A stretch of 64,000 nt of DNA, taken from NCBI GenBank assembly GCA_019915015.1, contig JAHBBC010000010.1, forward strand, positions 372,001-436,000, written 5' to 3'. The first letter of the stretch is position 1; the number at the start of each line of letters is the position of its first letter. The notes beneath the pieces were generated by a model that saw nothing but the letters and a program-made list of their open reading frames with translations, did not search any database and was not told where the DNA came from. Both the position numbers and the translations under genes were made by a program. Below are positions 21,884 through 31,630 of this stretch, piece after piece. The DNA comes from Auriscalpium vulgare (lineage: Eukaryota > Basidiomycota > Agaricomycetes > Russulales > Auriscalpiaceae).

Positions 21884-22172
21884 CCGCGTCTCGGATTGCG
21901 GCCGCATATTTCTTGAGGTTGTCAGGGTGTAGAAGGCCGTCTTCATCGAAATCGAGAAGGTGCAGCCATTTCTTGTCAAGGAATTTGACGAGCTCATTGA
22001 TGACTGGGAAACAGTGGCCGGCACTCGTTCGAAAGGGGTCCGGGATTTGTAGCGCATTTGTAAGTTGGATGATTTCATCTGCGGATATACTGGCGCCGGC
22101 CATCAATAGTTGTCCCACTGCGCGTAGGATAGACAGCTCACCGAAAATACCAACAACAGGCACGGTCGTCAA
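21884..22172 (-). pseudogene. DDE_4-type transposase, N-terminal piece, with internal deletion
   Basis: The minus-strand frame gives FGELSILRAVGQLLMAG, LTNALQIPDPFRTSAGHC, then directly NELVKFLDKKWLHLLDFD, GLLHPDNLKKYAAAIRDA. I recognise this as the region before the catalytic core in basidiomycete DDE_4 transposases. About 50 residues that normally lie between the PDPF block and the NELVKFLD block (helix-turn-helix region) are missing, so the copy was already defective besides the LTR insertion that follows. The start ATG at 22,172 is plausible but the true N-terminus is uncertain. Confidence 0.65.
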
Positions 22173-22935
22173 GAGACCTGAGCCACTCGATAGATATCCG
22201 TTCCCCTCCCTGGACTGGTTTTGGGGGCAAAGCTTGCCTTTGCCTCATCTGCAAAGCGATGCTGGTGTGGAGGTTGACATCTATTGCGCAGTCGGTCTAC
22301 GTGGCTGTGGAGTGGCCTGAAGTGCCTGACGGCCACGGCAAGGAGGCGCCATGGCGGCGTCTGCAGGTTCAGTACGTTCAGTGCTTGGAGCGGTCTCGAA
22401 TCTCAGGTTGTTGAAGGTGCGAGTGATAATAAGAAGCCCAGTCAAAATATGACCTGATGGCAAAGCAAGGAGAGTTGCTAAAGGTATGATAAACTGCAGC
22501 AGAGCAAGGATGACTTCACGGCCTCTGAGGGGCATGATGGACAGCCGTGAATGTAATTTAATTCGAATTTTCAACAATGTGTACGTGCGCAGGACTTGGC
22601 TGTGGAGTTACGCTACAAAATAGGCACATGCTACAAAATAGGAAGTGCCCGGCTGACATGTGTCGTAGGATCCGGTGCGAGATCCTACGAGGTGGGGCCG
22701 TAAGATTCTCTGTGGGGCTGCCGCAGAAGTGCTTTCGAAAATGGTCTGTTTTCCCATTATCTCTTACACAAACACACAATATTTTACTCTGTATTGTAGA
22801 TCCCACCTTCCAGCCTACTATATTTTCATCCCTTCATCCTCCCCTTCAGATTCCGGGTCAGCAGGCTAGGCTGCACCTTCCACACTCCTTAATCATTTTT
22901 CCCGGCGAGCTTCCCAGAATGTCCCAGAACATTCC
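22173..22935. other. Spacer; target region of the chromovirus insertion
   Basis: No gene can be supported. A minus-strand ORF at 22,281-22,577 contains two hydrophobic stretches (VILALLQFIIPLATLLALP) but has no recognisable homology and is likely chance. The region's right side continues, after the retrotransposon, at 30,861. Confidence 0.4.
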
Positions 22936-23377
22936 TGTTACACGCCGCGCTGCCTCGCTTGACAACGGCACGGACATATGACTTTCTTTCTCTTATCCCC
23001 TAACACCTTACTTTATCATGTGACGGATGGATGACTGATCCATGACTGATATGCCTGCAGGCCTCCTGCATGTATCCCAACAGCTGTTGGACTTGTATCC
23101 CGCACGTACTGATTGGCTGATACAGAAGACCCCCTTTACTATATAAACCTCATGTACATACGACAACTCTTCAGCCTATTCATTTGTATCTGATCCCCTC
23201 TGATACTCTGAAGTGTGTGCTAGAACGGCGCAGGGCTACCTCCTCTCATCTTGTACCCTCGCCCTCAGACAGGTCGATCTAGACTTGCATTGATACCACT
23301 ACAACTCCTTGCGGCGTTGTTAGTGCGTGACCCCGATACCCTCTCCCCGCATCTCGCGTGCAGGCTAGAGTGTAACA
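22936..23377 (+). repeat. 5' LTR of the chromovirus
   Basis: 442 bp, TGTTACA...TGTAACA, preceded by ATTCC. It contains an ATTGG (inverted CCAAT) box near 23,111 and a TATATAAA box near 23,140. Confidence 0.95.
23140..23147 (+). promoter_or_regulatory. TATA box in the chromovirus 5' LTR
   Basis: TATATAAA, about 30 bp downstream of an inverted CCAAT word (GATTGGCTGA); identical in the 3' LTR at 30,618. Confidence 0.6.
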
Positions 23378-23412
23378 TCTGAATAGGCTCTCCCAAAGTC
23401 TACATCAACGCA

Positions 23413-25119
23413 GTGGCGATCTTCAAGAAAATCAAAGGAGAAGAACGATTCTCCTCAGACTGGTATTCATACCCAGAAAAGATCGACTACAACGAACACC
23501 TAGGACACTACTTCGAAAGAGACGAAAACCGAACACTCAAAGTAGTACCAACTCGACTTGGTTGGTTTCACAACCTCGGAGAAGGGTGGCAACAATTCGA
23601 GAGCCCTGACGCTCCAGACCCACCAAAGACAATCAAGACTAGGATAGTGAGCCAGGACAGGCCATTTCCCTACGATTATCCAGGACATCCAGAACTCCCT
23701 GGACACGATTCATCACAAGTCGCGCAGACCCTCGGTACCCAAGCAGGGACGTCGAAAGGGGAAGCAGTCGCACCAGGATTATCCCATCAGGATATTGAAG
23801 TCGATCCGTCGGAACTACCCCAGTATCCACCACCTGAACCAAGCTTTAACCAAGCATACCGCGATCTATACGATCCAATCGAATCATCACCTTCGGTGAA
23901 ATCAGACAGACCCCTTGAACCACCATCGACATATCCCTCTCCACCTCCACGATCATCCCCACTCCGTCCACCGACACCACCGCTTCCACCATCAAGACCT
24001 CCTACACCCCCAGCACCCCACGCATTTTATCAGAACCCAGCAGCCGCAATGTCAACCAAAGAGATCGGACAGAAGCCGGACAAGTACGATGGAGCTCGAA
24101 GCAAGTTCAGAGCGTTCAAGAACAGCTTCATGATCTACGCATCCATCAACGATGTCATCTACGATAACGACAAGAAGAGGAACGGCTTACTCTTCACTCT
24201 CCTCACCGGAGCAGACATGGACAACTGGAAGGAGACAATGCAGGAAGAAGCGGTGCTCAGAACCTCATCGGCGGTAATATCGACGGAGAAGCTCCTTGAA
24301 ATACTGGAGCAAGAGAGAGGCGCGCAGAAGCCGAAGGAGACCGCATTCCGCGAACTCCAAGAACTCAAGCAGAACGCTTGGGAGGTCGACACCTATATCA
24401 CGACCTTCAAAGGACTCCAACGCATGGCAGGCCTAGACGATTCCATGTCCACCCTGGAATTCTTCAAGCGCGGTCTGAACCACGCGCTTTATCGATCAGT
24501 GCTCAGCCGGGAGAAGAAGATGCCAGAGACACTAGGCCTATCCAAAGATGCGCGAGGCACGGAGATCCCGGAGACAGGATGGTTCCATTGTGCCCTAGAG
24601 GCCGAAAACATGGACCGCGAGACCTTCTACAAGAAGGAAGGACACTACCCCAAAGGAGGGCAGAACAAGAAGAGCAACTCAAGCTCGAGCGACTATCGCA
24701 AGAAACGCGATCCCGACGCCATGGACACATCCCCCGACAACGTTCCCTCGGCATACAATCGACGAGTCTTCCTCAGCCCTGACGAAAGGAAGAAGCTCAT
24801 GGCCGAAGGACGTTGCTTCCAATGCAAGCAGAAGGGCCACCTTATCGGAAAGTGCCCTGAAGCGACGAACGACAAAGGGAAGCAGAAGGAAAAGACGTCC
24901 TCGGCATCCACCAATTGGCGCAGCCGATTCCAGAAGGCTAGAGAAGCCAAGACGGAGGAAGCCAAAGACAAGGACAAGGAAGAGAAACCCCCGACATACG
25001 CTTCATCGTCCGACGACGCGAAGCTAGACGTCCGAACCCTTGTAGCAATGTTCAACAACATGAAGGACGAAGAACAAGAAGAGTTCTACGAAGAATCCAT
25101 GAAACAGGATTTTGCTTAG
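23413..25119 (+). CDS. Chromovirus Gag with zinc knuckle
   Basis: The frame is open from 23,413 (GTG) to 25,119; the first in-frame ATG is at 24,049 (MSTKEIGQKPDKYDG). The text before that ATG (FKKIKGEERFSSDWYSYP and a proline-rich linker) looks protein-like, so translation may begin upstream through splicing from the LTR or a non-AUG start. The ATG-initiated part holds the Gag capsid-like helical domain (KFRAFKNSFMIYASIND, FRELQELKQN, TFKGLQRMAGLDDSM), a basic linker and a single CCHC knuckle, CFQCKQKGHLIGKC. The C-terminus is Lys/Glu-rich. It packages the element's RNA in cytoplasmic particles. No lesion is visible. Confidence 0.85.
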   Translation: MAIFKKIKGEERFSSDWYSYPEKIDYNEHLGHYFERDENRTLKVVPTRLGWFHNLGEGWQQFESPDAPDPPKTIKTRIVSQDRPFPYDYPGHPELPGHDSSQVAQTLGTQAGTSKGEAVAPGLSHQDIEVDPSELPQYPPPEPSFNQAYRDLYDPIESSPSVKSDRPLEPPSTYPSPPPRSSPLRPPTPPLPPSRPPTPPAPHAFYQNPAAAMSTKEIGQKPDKYDGARSKFRAFKNSFMIYASINDVIYDNDKKRNGLLFTLLTGADMDNWKETMQEEAVLRTSSAVISTEKLLEILEQERGAQKPKETAFRELQELKQNAWEVDTYITTFKGLQRMAGLDDSMSTLEFFKRGLNHALYRSVLSREKKMPETLGLSKDARGTEIPETGWFHCALEAENMDRETFYKKEGHYPKGGQNKKSNSSSSDYRKKRDPDAMDTSPDNVPSAYNRRVFLSPDERKKLMAEGRCFQCKQKGHLIGKCPEATNDKGKQKEKTSSASTNWRSRFQKAREAKTEEAKDKDKEEKPPTYASSSDDAKLDVRTLVAMFNNMKDEEQEEFYEESMKQDFA

Positions 25120-25193
25120 GCCCAAACCTGACGGCTTGGACGAGGGCCATATTCCATCGCTCTGTATTTGTACGCGGAAATCAGTCAAATTCC

Positions 25194-27272
25194 ATGCGTT
25201 TTTCTATTCAACTGCAGAGCGAACAAAGAACCGAGATAGCAGCGTTGATCGATAGTGGTGCTACCGCAAACTTCTTGCATCAGAAGCTGGTAGACCGCTA
25301 TAAGATCCCTGCTCAAAAACTTCCGCGATCCATCACGGTCAGAAATGCGGATGGAACGCCCAACAAAATGGGCGTAGTCACGAAGTACGTCGAGATGGAC
25401 TACTCCATGGATGAACATCAAGGACGAGCACGATTCCTGGTCACGGAACTCGGGCAAGAGAACATTATCCTTGGTCTTCCATGGTTACAGAAGAACAACC
25501 CACACATCGACTGGAACCAAGGAACAATGCAATTCGAGCGATGCCCGCCGATTTGCCAGATGAAGACCTCCAACTGGCGGTCTATTGCGATCAAGATGAT
25601 CGAAAAGAAAGCTGGACGGCGACAGCGCATCCAGCGGATGAAGGAAGCCTTTGTACACCGAATGGAGACAAAGGCGCAGACAGAACAAGGAGCGGAAGAA
25701 TTTCTACGAGGATATTTCGCCGAACAAGGACTCGGAACAATCGATGTCGAAGATGACGACGAAATCTACTGGAACCCAGGGTACGGAGGAACAGAATGCA
25801 CAGAGGAGACTCTCAGACGAACAACCCCGGCGCAACAGATGGCGGAACAAGCAGCGGACAAGACAGCCAAGACATTTGAAGAAATGGTACCGGAGCAGTA
25901 TTGACCGTTCCACAAGGTGTTCTCAGAGGAAGAAGCACAACGATTCCCCGCAGAACGACCTTGGGATCACGGAATAGAACTAAAAGACGACGCTCCGAAG
26001 ACGATGGACTGCAAAGTATATCCCTTGACGGCAATAGAACAAGAAGCATTGAACAAGATGCTTGAAGAACACGTCAAGAAGGGATACATTCGTCCATCAA
26101 ATTCACCATACGCATCCCCTTTCTTCTTCGTAAAGAAGAAAGATGGCAAACTCCGTCCGGTACAAGACTACAGACAGCTCAACGACAAAACAATCAAGAA
26201 TCACTATCCCCTTCCCCTGATTCCCGAACTTATCGACCGCATCAAGGATGCCAAGATCTTCACGAAGTTCGATGTACGGTGGGGGTACAACAATATTCGG
26301 ATCAAGGAAGGCGATGAATGGAAGGCCGCATTCAAAACAAACCAGGGGCTATTCGAACCCTTGGTTATGTTCTTTGGGCTCACGAATTCGCCAGCAACCT
26401 TCCAAACAATGATGAACGAGCTGTTCAAAGATCTGATTGCCACAGGAAAGGTCATCATATACATGGACGATATCCTTATTGCAACAAAGGATCTCGAAGA
26501 ACATCGACGACTGGTGACACAAGTTCTCCAACGACTTCAGGATAATGACCTCTTCCTGAAGCCGGAGAAGTGCGCTTTCGAGCAAGATGAAATCGATTAC
26601 CTTGGAATGATTATCGGAAACGGACATACGCGCATGGACCCTATCAAGATCCGCGGTATTGAAGAATGGGCTCGACCAACCACGGTGAAGCAAGTCCGTG
26701 GATTCCTTGGTTTCGCCAACTTCTACCGCCGGTTCATCCAGGATTTCGGACGCATATCAAGGCCACTAAATGACCTCACCAAAAAGGGACACGAATTTGT
26801 TTGGACTACGGACTGTGAACGAGCGTTTAATAACCTCAAACGACGCTTTACCACAGCCCCAGTCCTGGTACAGGCAGATCAAACGAAGCCCTTCATTGTG
26901 GATACGGACGGGTCAGGCTTTGCCTCCGGAGCGGTACTACAACAGAAGGATGACCAGGGACGACTCCACCCATGCGCCTTCGACTTGCACTCCTTCTCGC
27001 CAGAAGAACGGAACTACGACATCTATGATCGTGAACTCCTGGCGGTAATGCGAGCTCTCGAGACATGGAGACATCATCTCCGAGACGCACAACACACGGT
27101 GACGATACGCACAGATTACAAGAATCTGACGTATTTCAAGAAGGCACACAAGCTGAACAGAAGACAAGCCCGATGGGCCGAAGAACTGATGCAGTACGAT
27201 CTACACCTCGTTCAAGTATCCCGGGCAAAACCAATGGTGTTGCCGACTACATGTCGCGCAACTGGGAACTAG
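25194..27272 (+). pseudogene. Chromovirus protease, reverse transcriptase and RNase H (stop and frameshift)
   Basis: Starts at the ATG 25,194. The protease shows AALIDSGATANF and IILGLPWL. A TGA at 25,902 interrupts the frame at ...[22 protein letters not shown]; a CGA codon fits the family here, so this is probably a CGA to TGA transition. The same frame then carries a full reverse transcriptase: [42 protein letters not shown], and the [10 protein letters not shown] active site near 26,460, then RNase H ([35 protein letters not shown]). Near 27,215 one base is missing: the expected [14 protein letters not shown] is in the next frame, and this frame ends at 27,272. Confidence 0.9.
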
Positions 27273-28888
27273 ACGATGGAAAGAAGGACAACGAAGATCG
27301 TATCCTTCTTCCCGAAGAACTATTCACAGACCCGGAACAACGACAACAGGTGCGAACAGTAGAAGCAAGCGGAGTGGCCAGCATAGGACTGGACCAATTA
27401 CGCGAGGATATCGAGAAGGCAATCGACAACCACCACGAGGAATACCTGATGGGTATCAAGAAGAAGAACGGCTGGTCGACGGACTACGATGCAGAACGGC
27501 AAGTGGCAGTTTTGTTATACCAAGGCAAGGCTTTTGTCCCAGAAGCATGTCGACGAGACGCACTACGACGATTCCACGATCACCCGGCATTTGGACACCC
27601 TGGCATCGACAAAACTCTTCTCCTTATACGAGAAGAATTCAATTGGCCAGGAATGAAGGACTACGTCACAGCATACGTCAATGGCTGTGGCAATTGCCAG
27701 ACGGTGAAGAATCTGCCCAATCGCAAGAAAGCGCCACTTGTACCGATTCGACCTGCAGCGGACGCCCACCCCTACAACACGATCTCTGCCGATTTCATCG
27801 TCAAATTGCCCGTTAGTGATGGTTTCGACTCTATTTTGGTCGTGGTGGACCACGATCTTACGAAGGGGGTAAATTTCATTCCTTGCAATGAAACCATCAC
27901 GGCAGAACAGACGGCAGAGCTCCTATACATCCATGTGTGGCAAAGATTCGGACTTCCGAAACGATTCATATCCGACAGGGGTCCCCAATCCGCGTCCAAG
28001 GTAATGCGAGCGTTATGCGCAAACCTGAGCATAGAACAGAACATCAGCACGGCATACCACCCCCAGACGGACGGACAAACGGAGCGGGTCAATCAAGAAC
28101 TGGAGCAGTATCTTCGAGCATACTGCAACCACGCGCAAGACAATTGGGCAAAGCAACTGCCTATGGCCGAATTCGCGCATAACATCCGACCACACTCCAC
28201 AACAAAGAAGTCCCCGTTCGAGTTACTCATGGGATATCAACCACGAGCAATCATGCCGAGAACGATCACGTCCAACGTCCCGACAGCAGCCGCAAGGCTG
28301 GGAGACCTCCTCAAAGCATGGCAGCAAGCGAGAGAGGCGCGAAAAGTCAAAGACCAATTGGTGGCAAACCGAATCCGAAACAACCTTCGGCCTCTGAAGG
28401 AAGGAGATGAGGTATTACTTGAAGCCACCAATCTGAAAACGACACATCCAACGGCGAAATTGGCACCAAGACGCTACGGACCCCTCAAGGTCAAACGGGT
28501 ACTAGGGCCAGTGACGTATGAACTAGACATTCCGAAGCAATGGAAGGACCGAGGCCTCCACCCGGTTTTCCACGTCAATCTCCTAACGCCGTACAGAGAG
28601 ACTGCGGAGTACGGGAAGAACTTTGAACGACCACCGCCTGACCTCGATGACGAAGGACAAGAACAATGGGAGATCGAGACAATCCTCCAATCGCGAAAGT
28701 ACCGGAACAACGTACAGTTCTTCGTCCAATGGAAGGGCTACCCCGAGTCAGAAAACTCGTGGGTCGCAGCAGCAGACATGGGAAGCGCACTGGAATTGGT
28801 AGAAGAATTCCACGAGAAGAACCCCGCAGCAGTCCACATGACGGACACGATGCTGAAGAAGCTGGGGAAACAAAGGGCCGACCAATGA
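27220..28888 (+). CDS. Chromovirus integrase with C-terminal chromodomain (frame-shifted from RT)
   Basis: From [12 protein letters not shown] the frame is open to 28,888. It holds the H2C2 zinc motif ([10 protein letters not shown] and GCGNCQTV), the DDE core (Asp in SADFIVKLP, Asp in [11 protein letters not shown] near 27,970, Glu in [12 protein letters not shown] near 28,080), the GPY/F-like region ([13 protein letters not shown]) and [10 protein letters not shown] chromodomain closes the protein ([11 protein letters not shown]...[16 protein letters not shown], about 28,670-28,830), which in chromoviruses directs insertion to modified histone H3. All catalytic residues are present; only the upstream shift at about 27,215 cuts it off from RT. 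Confidence 0.9.
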
Positions 28889-28967
28889 GGAGAAAAGATA
28901 GCGGAGCGGAGTACGGACGACACCCTATTGGACAAGATAAGCAGACGTCAAGAGCATAAAGACGACG

Positions 28968-28979
28968 CTAGCAGAGGGT
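28968..28979 (+). promoter_or_regulatory. Internal copy of the polypurine tract, CTAGCAGAGGGT
   Basis: Identical over 12 nt to the polypurine tract before the 3' LTR (30,400-30,411). It lies between pol and the extra ORF. Confidence 0.55.
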
Positions 28980-29033
28980 AGATTCCCTCAGACTCCCCCG
29001 TCTACTCAAACACGCCCCACTTCCTCAGCCATT

Positions 29034-30374
29034 ATGTCGACTCGCTCCATCAACAGCTACTACTACGTGGTCCCCAACGGACCCCGCGTTCACATCAGAC
29101 TACTTGGCTCCAACGTCACCATCAGAAGAGTCACCCCAGCAGTATTCCAAGAGTTCGACGCCACGGTTCACGACAACGAACCGATCATGGAGCGCATCGC
29201 GTTCATCAACCACTATCGGACCAGTCCCGAACACTATCAAGTAGTGCAAGCTCATATGGCATACGTCAATGAGTACATCGACCACGTCCTCGACACCTTG
29301 ACAGTACCCGATCCGGTCGTCGAGATCACTCAAGGTATCCCGAATACCCGCACGCCGACAACCAGCAATGAAGAACCGAGCGCACCCCCTATCCTATCGA
29401 ATGGTGCACCGTCGCCTGCACCAGGAGAGCAATCCCCTCCATCCGAGTACGACGACGCAGAATCGTCATTCGAGTACCCATCATCAGAACCACTACCCAT
29501 TCCGTCCGGTGACGAACTCCCTATCGACGTCAGTACTTGGGAGGAGCCGACATCACCACCGTATTAACCAGCACGAACACAATCCCCCGAGCTTGGAAGC
29601 AGTGGACGTCCCATTGACTTATGCTCGCCGTCGCCTAGCTGGACACGAGACACATCCCCATCCCCAGAACCACGATCACCGTCGCCTGAAGAACAGGACC
29701 CATGGCGACTTCAAGAACACCCCCGAACCTTTGGGGAATACGGAACACAGTACGAAGGCCGACCGCTACTCGCTAGACCGTGGGGAGGAGTCTATGAACC
29801 CCTGGACGAGGACACAGGGCGACTCCCCGACGAGACCCATCAGATCCTCATCGACGACAATGTCCACACCCAAGAAGTGATCGCTCGGGAGGGAGACGAG
29901 GGTCTGCGAGCAGACATACGCCGCTACCAAGACGCCCACCGCCTCTATTGCGAGGCCGATGAACAACTGGACGGTTTGAAGACCCAAGTACTAGGTCTTC
30001 AGCGGCAGATGTATGCAACGGAGCTGCAGCTGGAGCGGTTCACGGAGATGCGACGAGAAGCCGGTCAACGACTTTCAGACGCGAACATTGACCACAGACT
30101 GGACCGACGGAGCTACAAGATGGCGCGCGCACGTGTCGCAGCGCAGAGGATCCGCGGAGGAGCAGACAAGGCAGGAGAAAGGAGACGACGACGCAAGAAA
30201 GGCAAGCAGGTCCGACGCTGCTGGACCTGTCACTCCCCGGATCACATCCAACTCTACTGCCCCCGCAACCCCTACTCCATTCCCCGCAGCCGATACTATG
30301 ACGACGACGAAGAAGACCGTATCGCCGGCGACAACATGCTTTGCGAGTTCGACAACCTGAACGGCGAATGCTGA
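29034..30374 (+). pseudogene. Extra chromovirus ORF3 with coiled coil and zinc knuckle, one nonsense codon
   Basis: One reading frame runs from the ATG at 29,034 to 30,374, 446 codons, with a single internal stop (TAA at 29,565, probably from CAA). The N-terminal part (MSTRSINSYYYVVPNGPRVH) is about 110 residues of mixed helix, then a proline/serine/acid-rich linker. The C-terminal part begins near 29,850 (EVIARE) and predicts a coiled coil (QLDGLKTQVLGLQRQMYATE...), a very basic run (GERRRRRKKGKQVRR) and a CCHC knuckle, CWTCHSPDHIQLYC. There is no signal peptide or membrane segment, so it is not envelope-like. It sits where env would be, after pol and before the PPT. Function unknown; RNA or nucleoprotein binding is suggested only by the knuckle and the basic run. 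Confidence 0.7.
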
Positions 30375-30399
30375 GGTGTTGTCGCGGTCGACAACAATT

Positions 30400-30411
30400 C
30401 TAGCAGAGGGT
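30400..30411 (+). promoter_or_regulatory. Polypurine tract of the chromovirus
   Basis: CTAGCAGAGGGT, ending 2 nt before the 3' LTR; expected primer site for plus-strand DNA synthesis. Confidence 0.7.
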
Positions 30412-30413
30412 GA

Positions 30414-30855
30414 TGTTACACGCCGCGCTGCCTCGCTTGGTAACGGCACGGACATATGACTTTCTTTCTCTTATCCCCTAACACCTTACTTTATCATGTG
30501 ACGGATGGATGACTGATCCATGACTGATATGCCTGCAGGCCTCCTGCATGTATCCCAACAGCTGTTGGACTTGTATCCCGCACGTACTGATTGGCTGATA
30601 CAGAAGACCCCCTTTACTATATAAACCTCATGTACATACGACGACTCTTCAGCCTATTCATTTGTATCTGATCCCCTCTGATACTCTGAAGTGTGTGCTA
30701 GAACGGCGCAGGGCTACCTCCTCTCATCTTGTACCCTCGCCCTCAGACAGGTCGATCTAGACTTGCATCGATACCACTACAACTCCTTGCGGCGTTGTTA
30801 GTGCGTGACCCCGATACCCTCTCCCCGCATCTCGCGTGCAGGCTAGAGTGTAACA
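30414..30855 (+). repeat. 3' LTR of the chromovirus
   Basis: 442 bp, followed by ATTCC. Differences from the 5' LTR include GACA/GGTA near the start, a GACAAC/GACGAC change after the TATA box and CATTGATAC/CATCGATAC. Confidence 0.95.
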
Positions 30856-30860
30856 ATTCC

Positions 30861-31630
30861 AAGGAGTCAGGCTGAGTCATTCCTGGTCAGGATGAGTCAC
30901 TCTTGGAGTGAGTCATACCTAGTCAGGGGGAGTTATTTAGAGTCAGCACAAGTCACTTTTGTACATAGCCATGTATTAGTCAGACAGTTTTGGAATGGTA
31001 TTTAAAGGAGGACCCTCGATCCTTGACGGACAGGTACTCTCTGTGGAACACATCTTCTAGCAACAGCACCTCAACATCTCAAGTTTTCTAGTCAATCTAT
31101 TCACGCCGACACCGGTCAGTACGTCACGTCAACACACGGTTGGTACGTCTACGTCAAGTCCAGTCCAGGTCGTACAAGAGAGCCTAGTCGATACTAGGCT
31201 CCTGTTATGCTTCGTCCAGTCTCTGCTTAACGGATTTTACTCCCTCTCATCTTATTCCATTGTCGCCACCTTTCCTCAGCTCGCAGCTTCATCACTCGCT
31301 GAACGCCTCATCTTCATTCCTCCATTCTACTAGGACAGAAAGCCAGTCCAGCCTAGCCAGCCTATCGCCATCTTCGTCGGATAGTTACCCATCTAGTGGA
31401 AAGTACATCCCACTCAAGAGAACAATCAGCTAATCCCACGAACACCAGAGAAGGCCTTGAGAACTTAGAAAATCCAGGTCCCTCTGACTCAAGAGTTTGT
31501 ATCAAAACACACTCTCGCACGACAGCGCCCACAGGCATATGCTCCCCTTACATTTATATTCTGTTATATGGCCTATATCAGATAAATATATTCCATCTCA
31601 TCAGAACTACTACAAACAATATCCTTTCTA
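30861..31630. other. Gene-free stretch with TGAGTCA boxes and a TATA-like element
   Basis: No coding sequence is supported. Three TGAGTCA words (30,873, 30,893, 30,909) lie within 45 bp, with further GAGTCA/AGTCAC variants, and a TATTTAAA box follows at about 30,999. Then comes pyrimidine-rich sequence. This has the look of a promoter or of a solo LTR of another element; I could not find its ends. Confidence 0.45.

Larger units (their letters stand above)
22936..30855 (+). mobile_element. Complete Ty3 chromovirus with extra 3' ORF, 7,920 bp
   Basis: Two 442-bp LTRs (22,936-23,377 and 30,414-30,855) begin TGTTACA and end TGTAACA and differ at about four positions, so the insertion is young. 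A 5-bp target duplication, ATTCC, lies at 22,931-22,935 and 30,856-30,860. Inside are gag, protease-RT-RNase H, integrase with chromodomain, and a third ORF. The polypurine tract CTAGCAGAGGGT ends 2 nt before the 3' LTR. Two nonsense codons and one frameshift mean this copy is not autonomous in spite of its youth. Confidence 0.95.

Noticed and set aside
29034..30374. Envelope gene of a retrovirus-like element
   Set aside because: No signal peptide, transmembrane segment or cleavage site; it has a zinc knuckle and a basic run instead.
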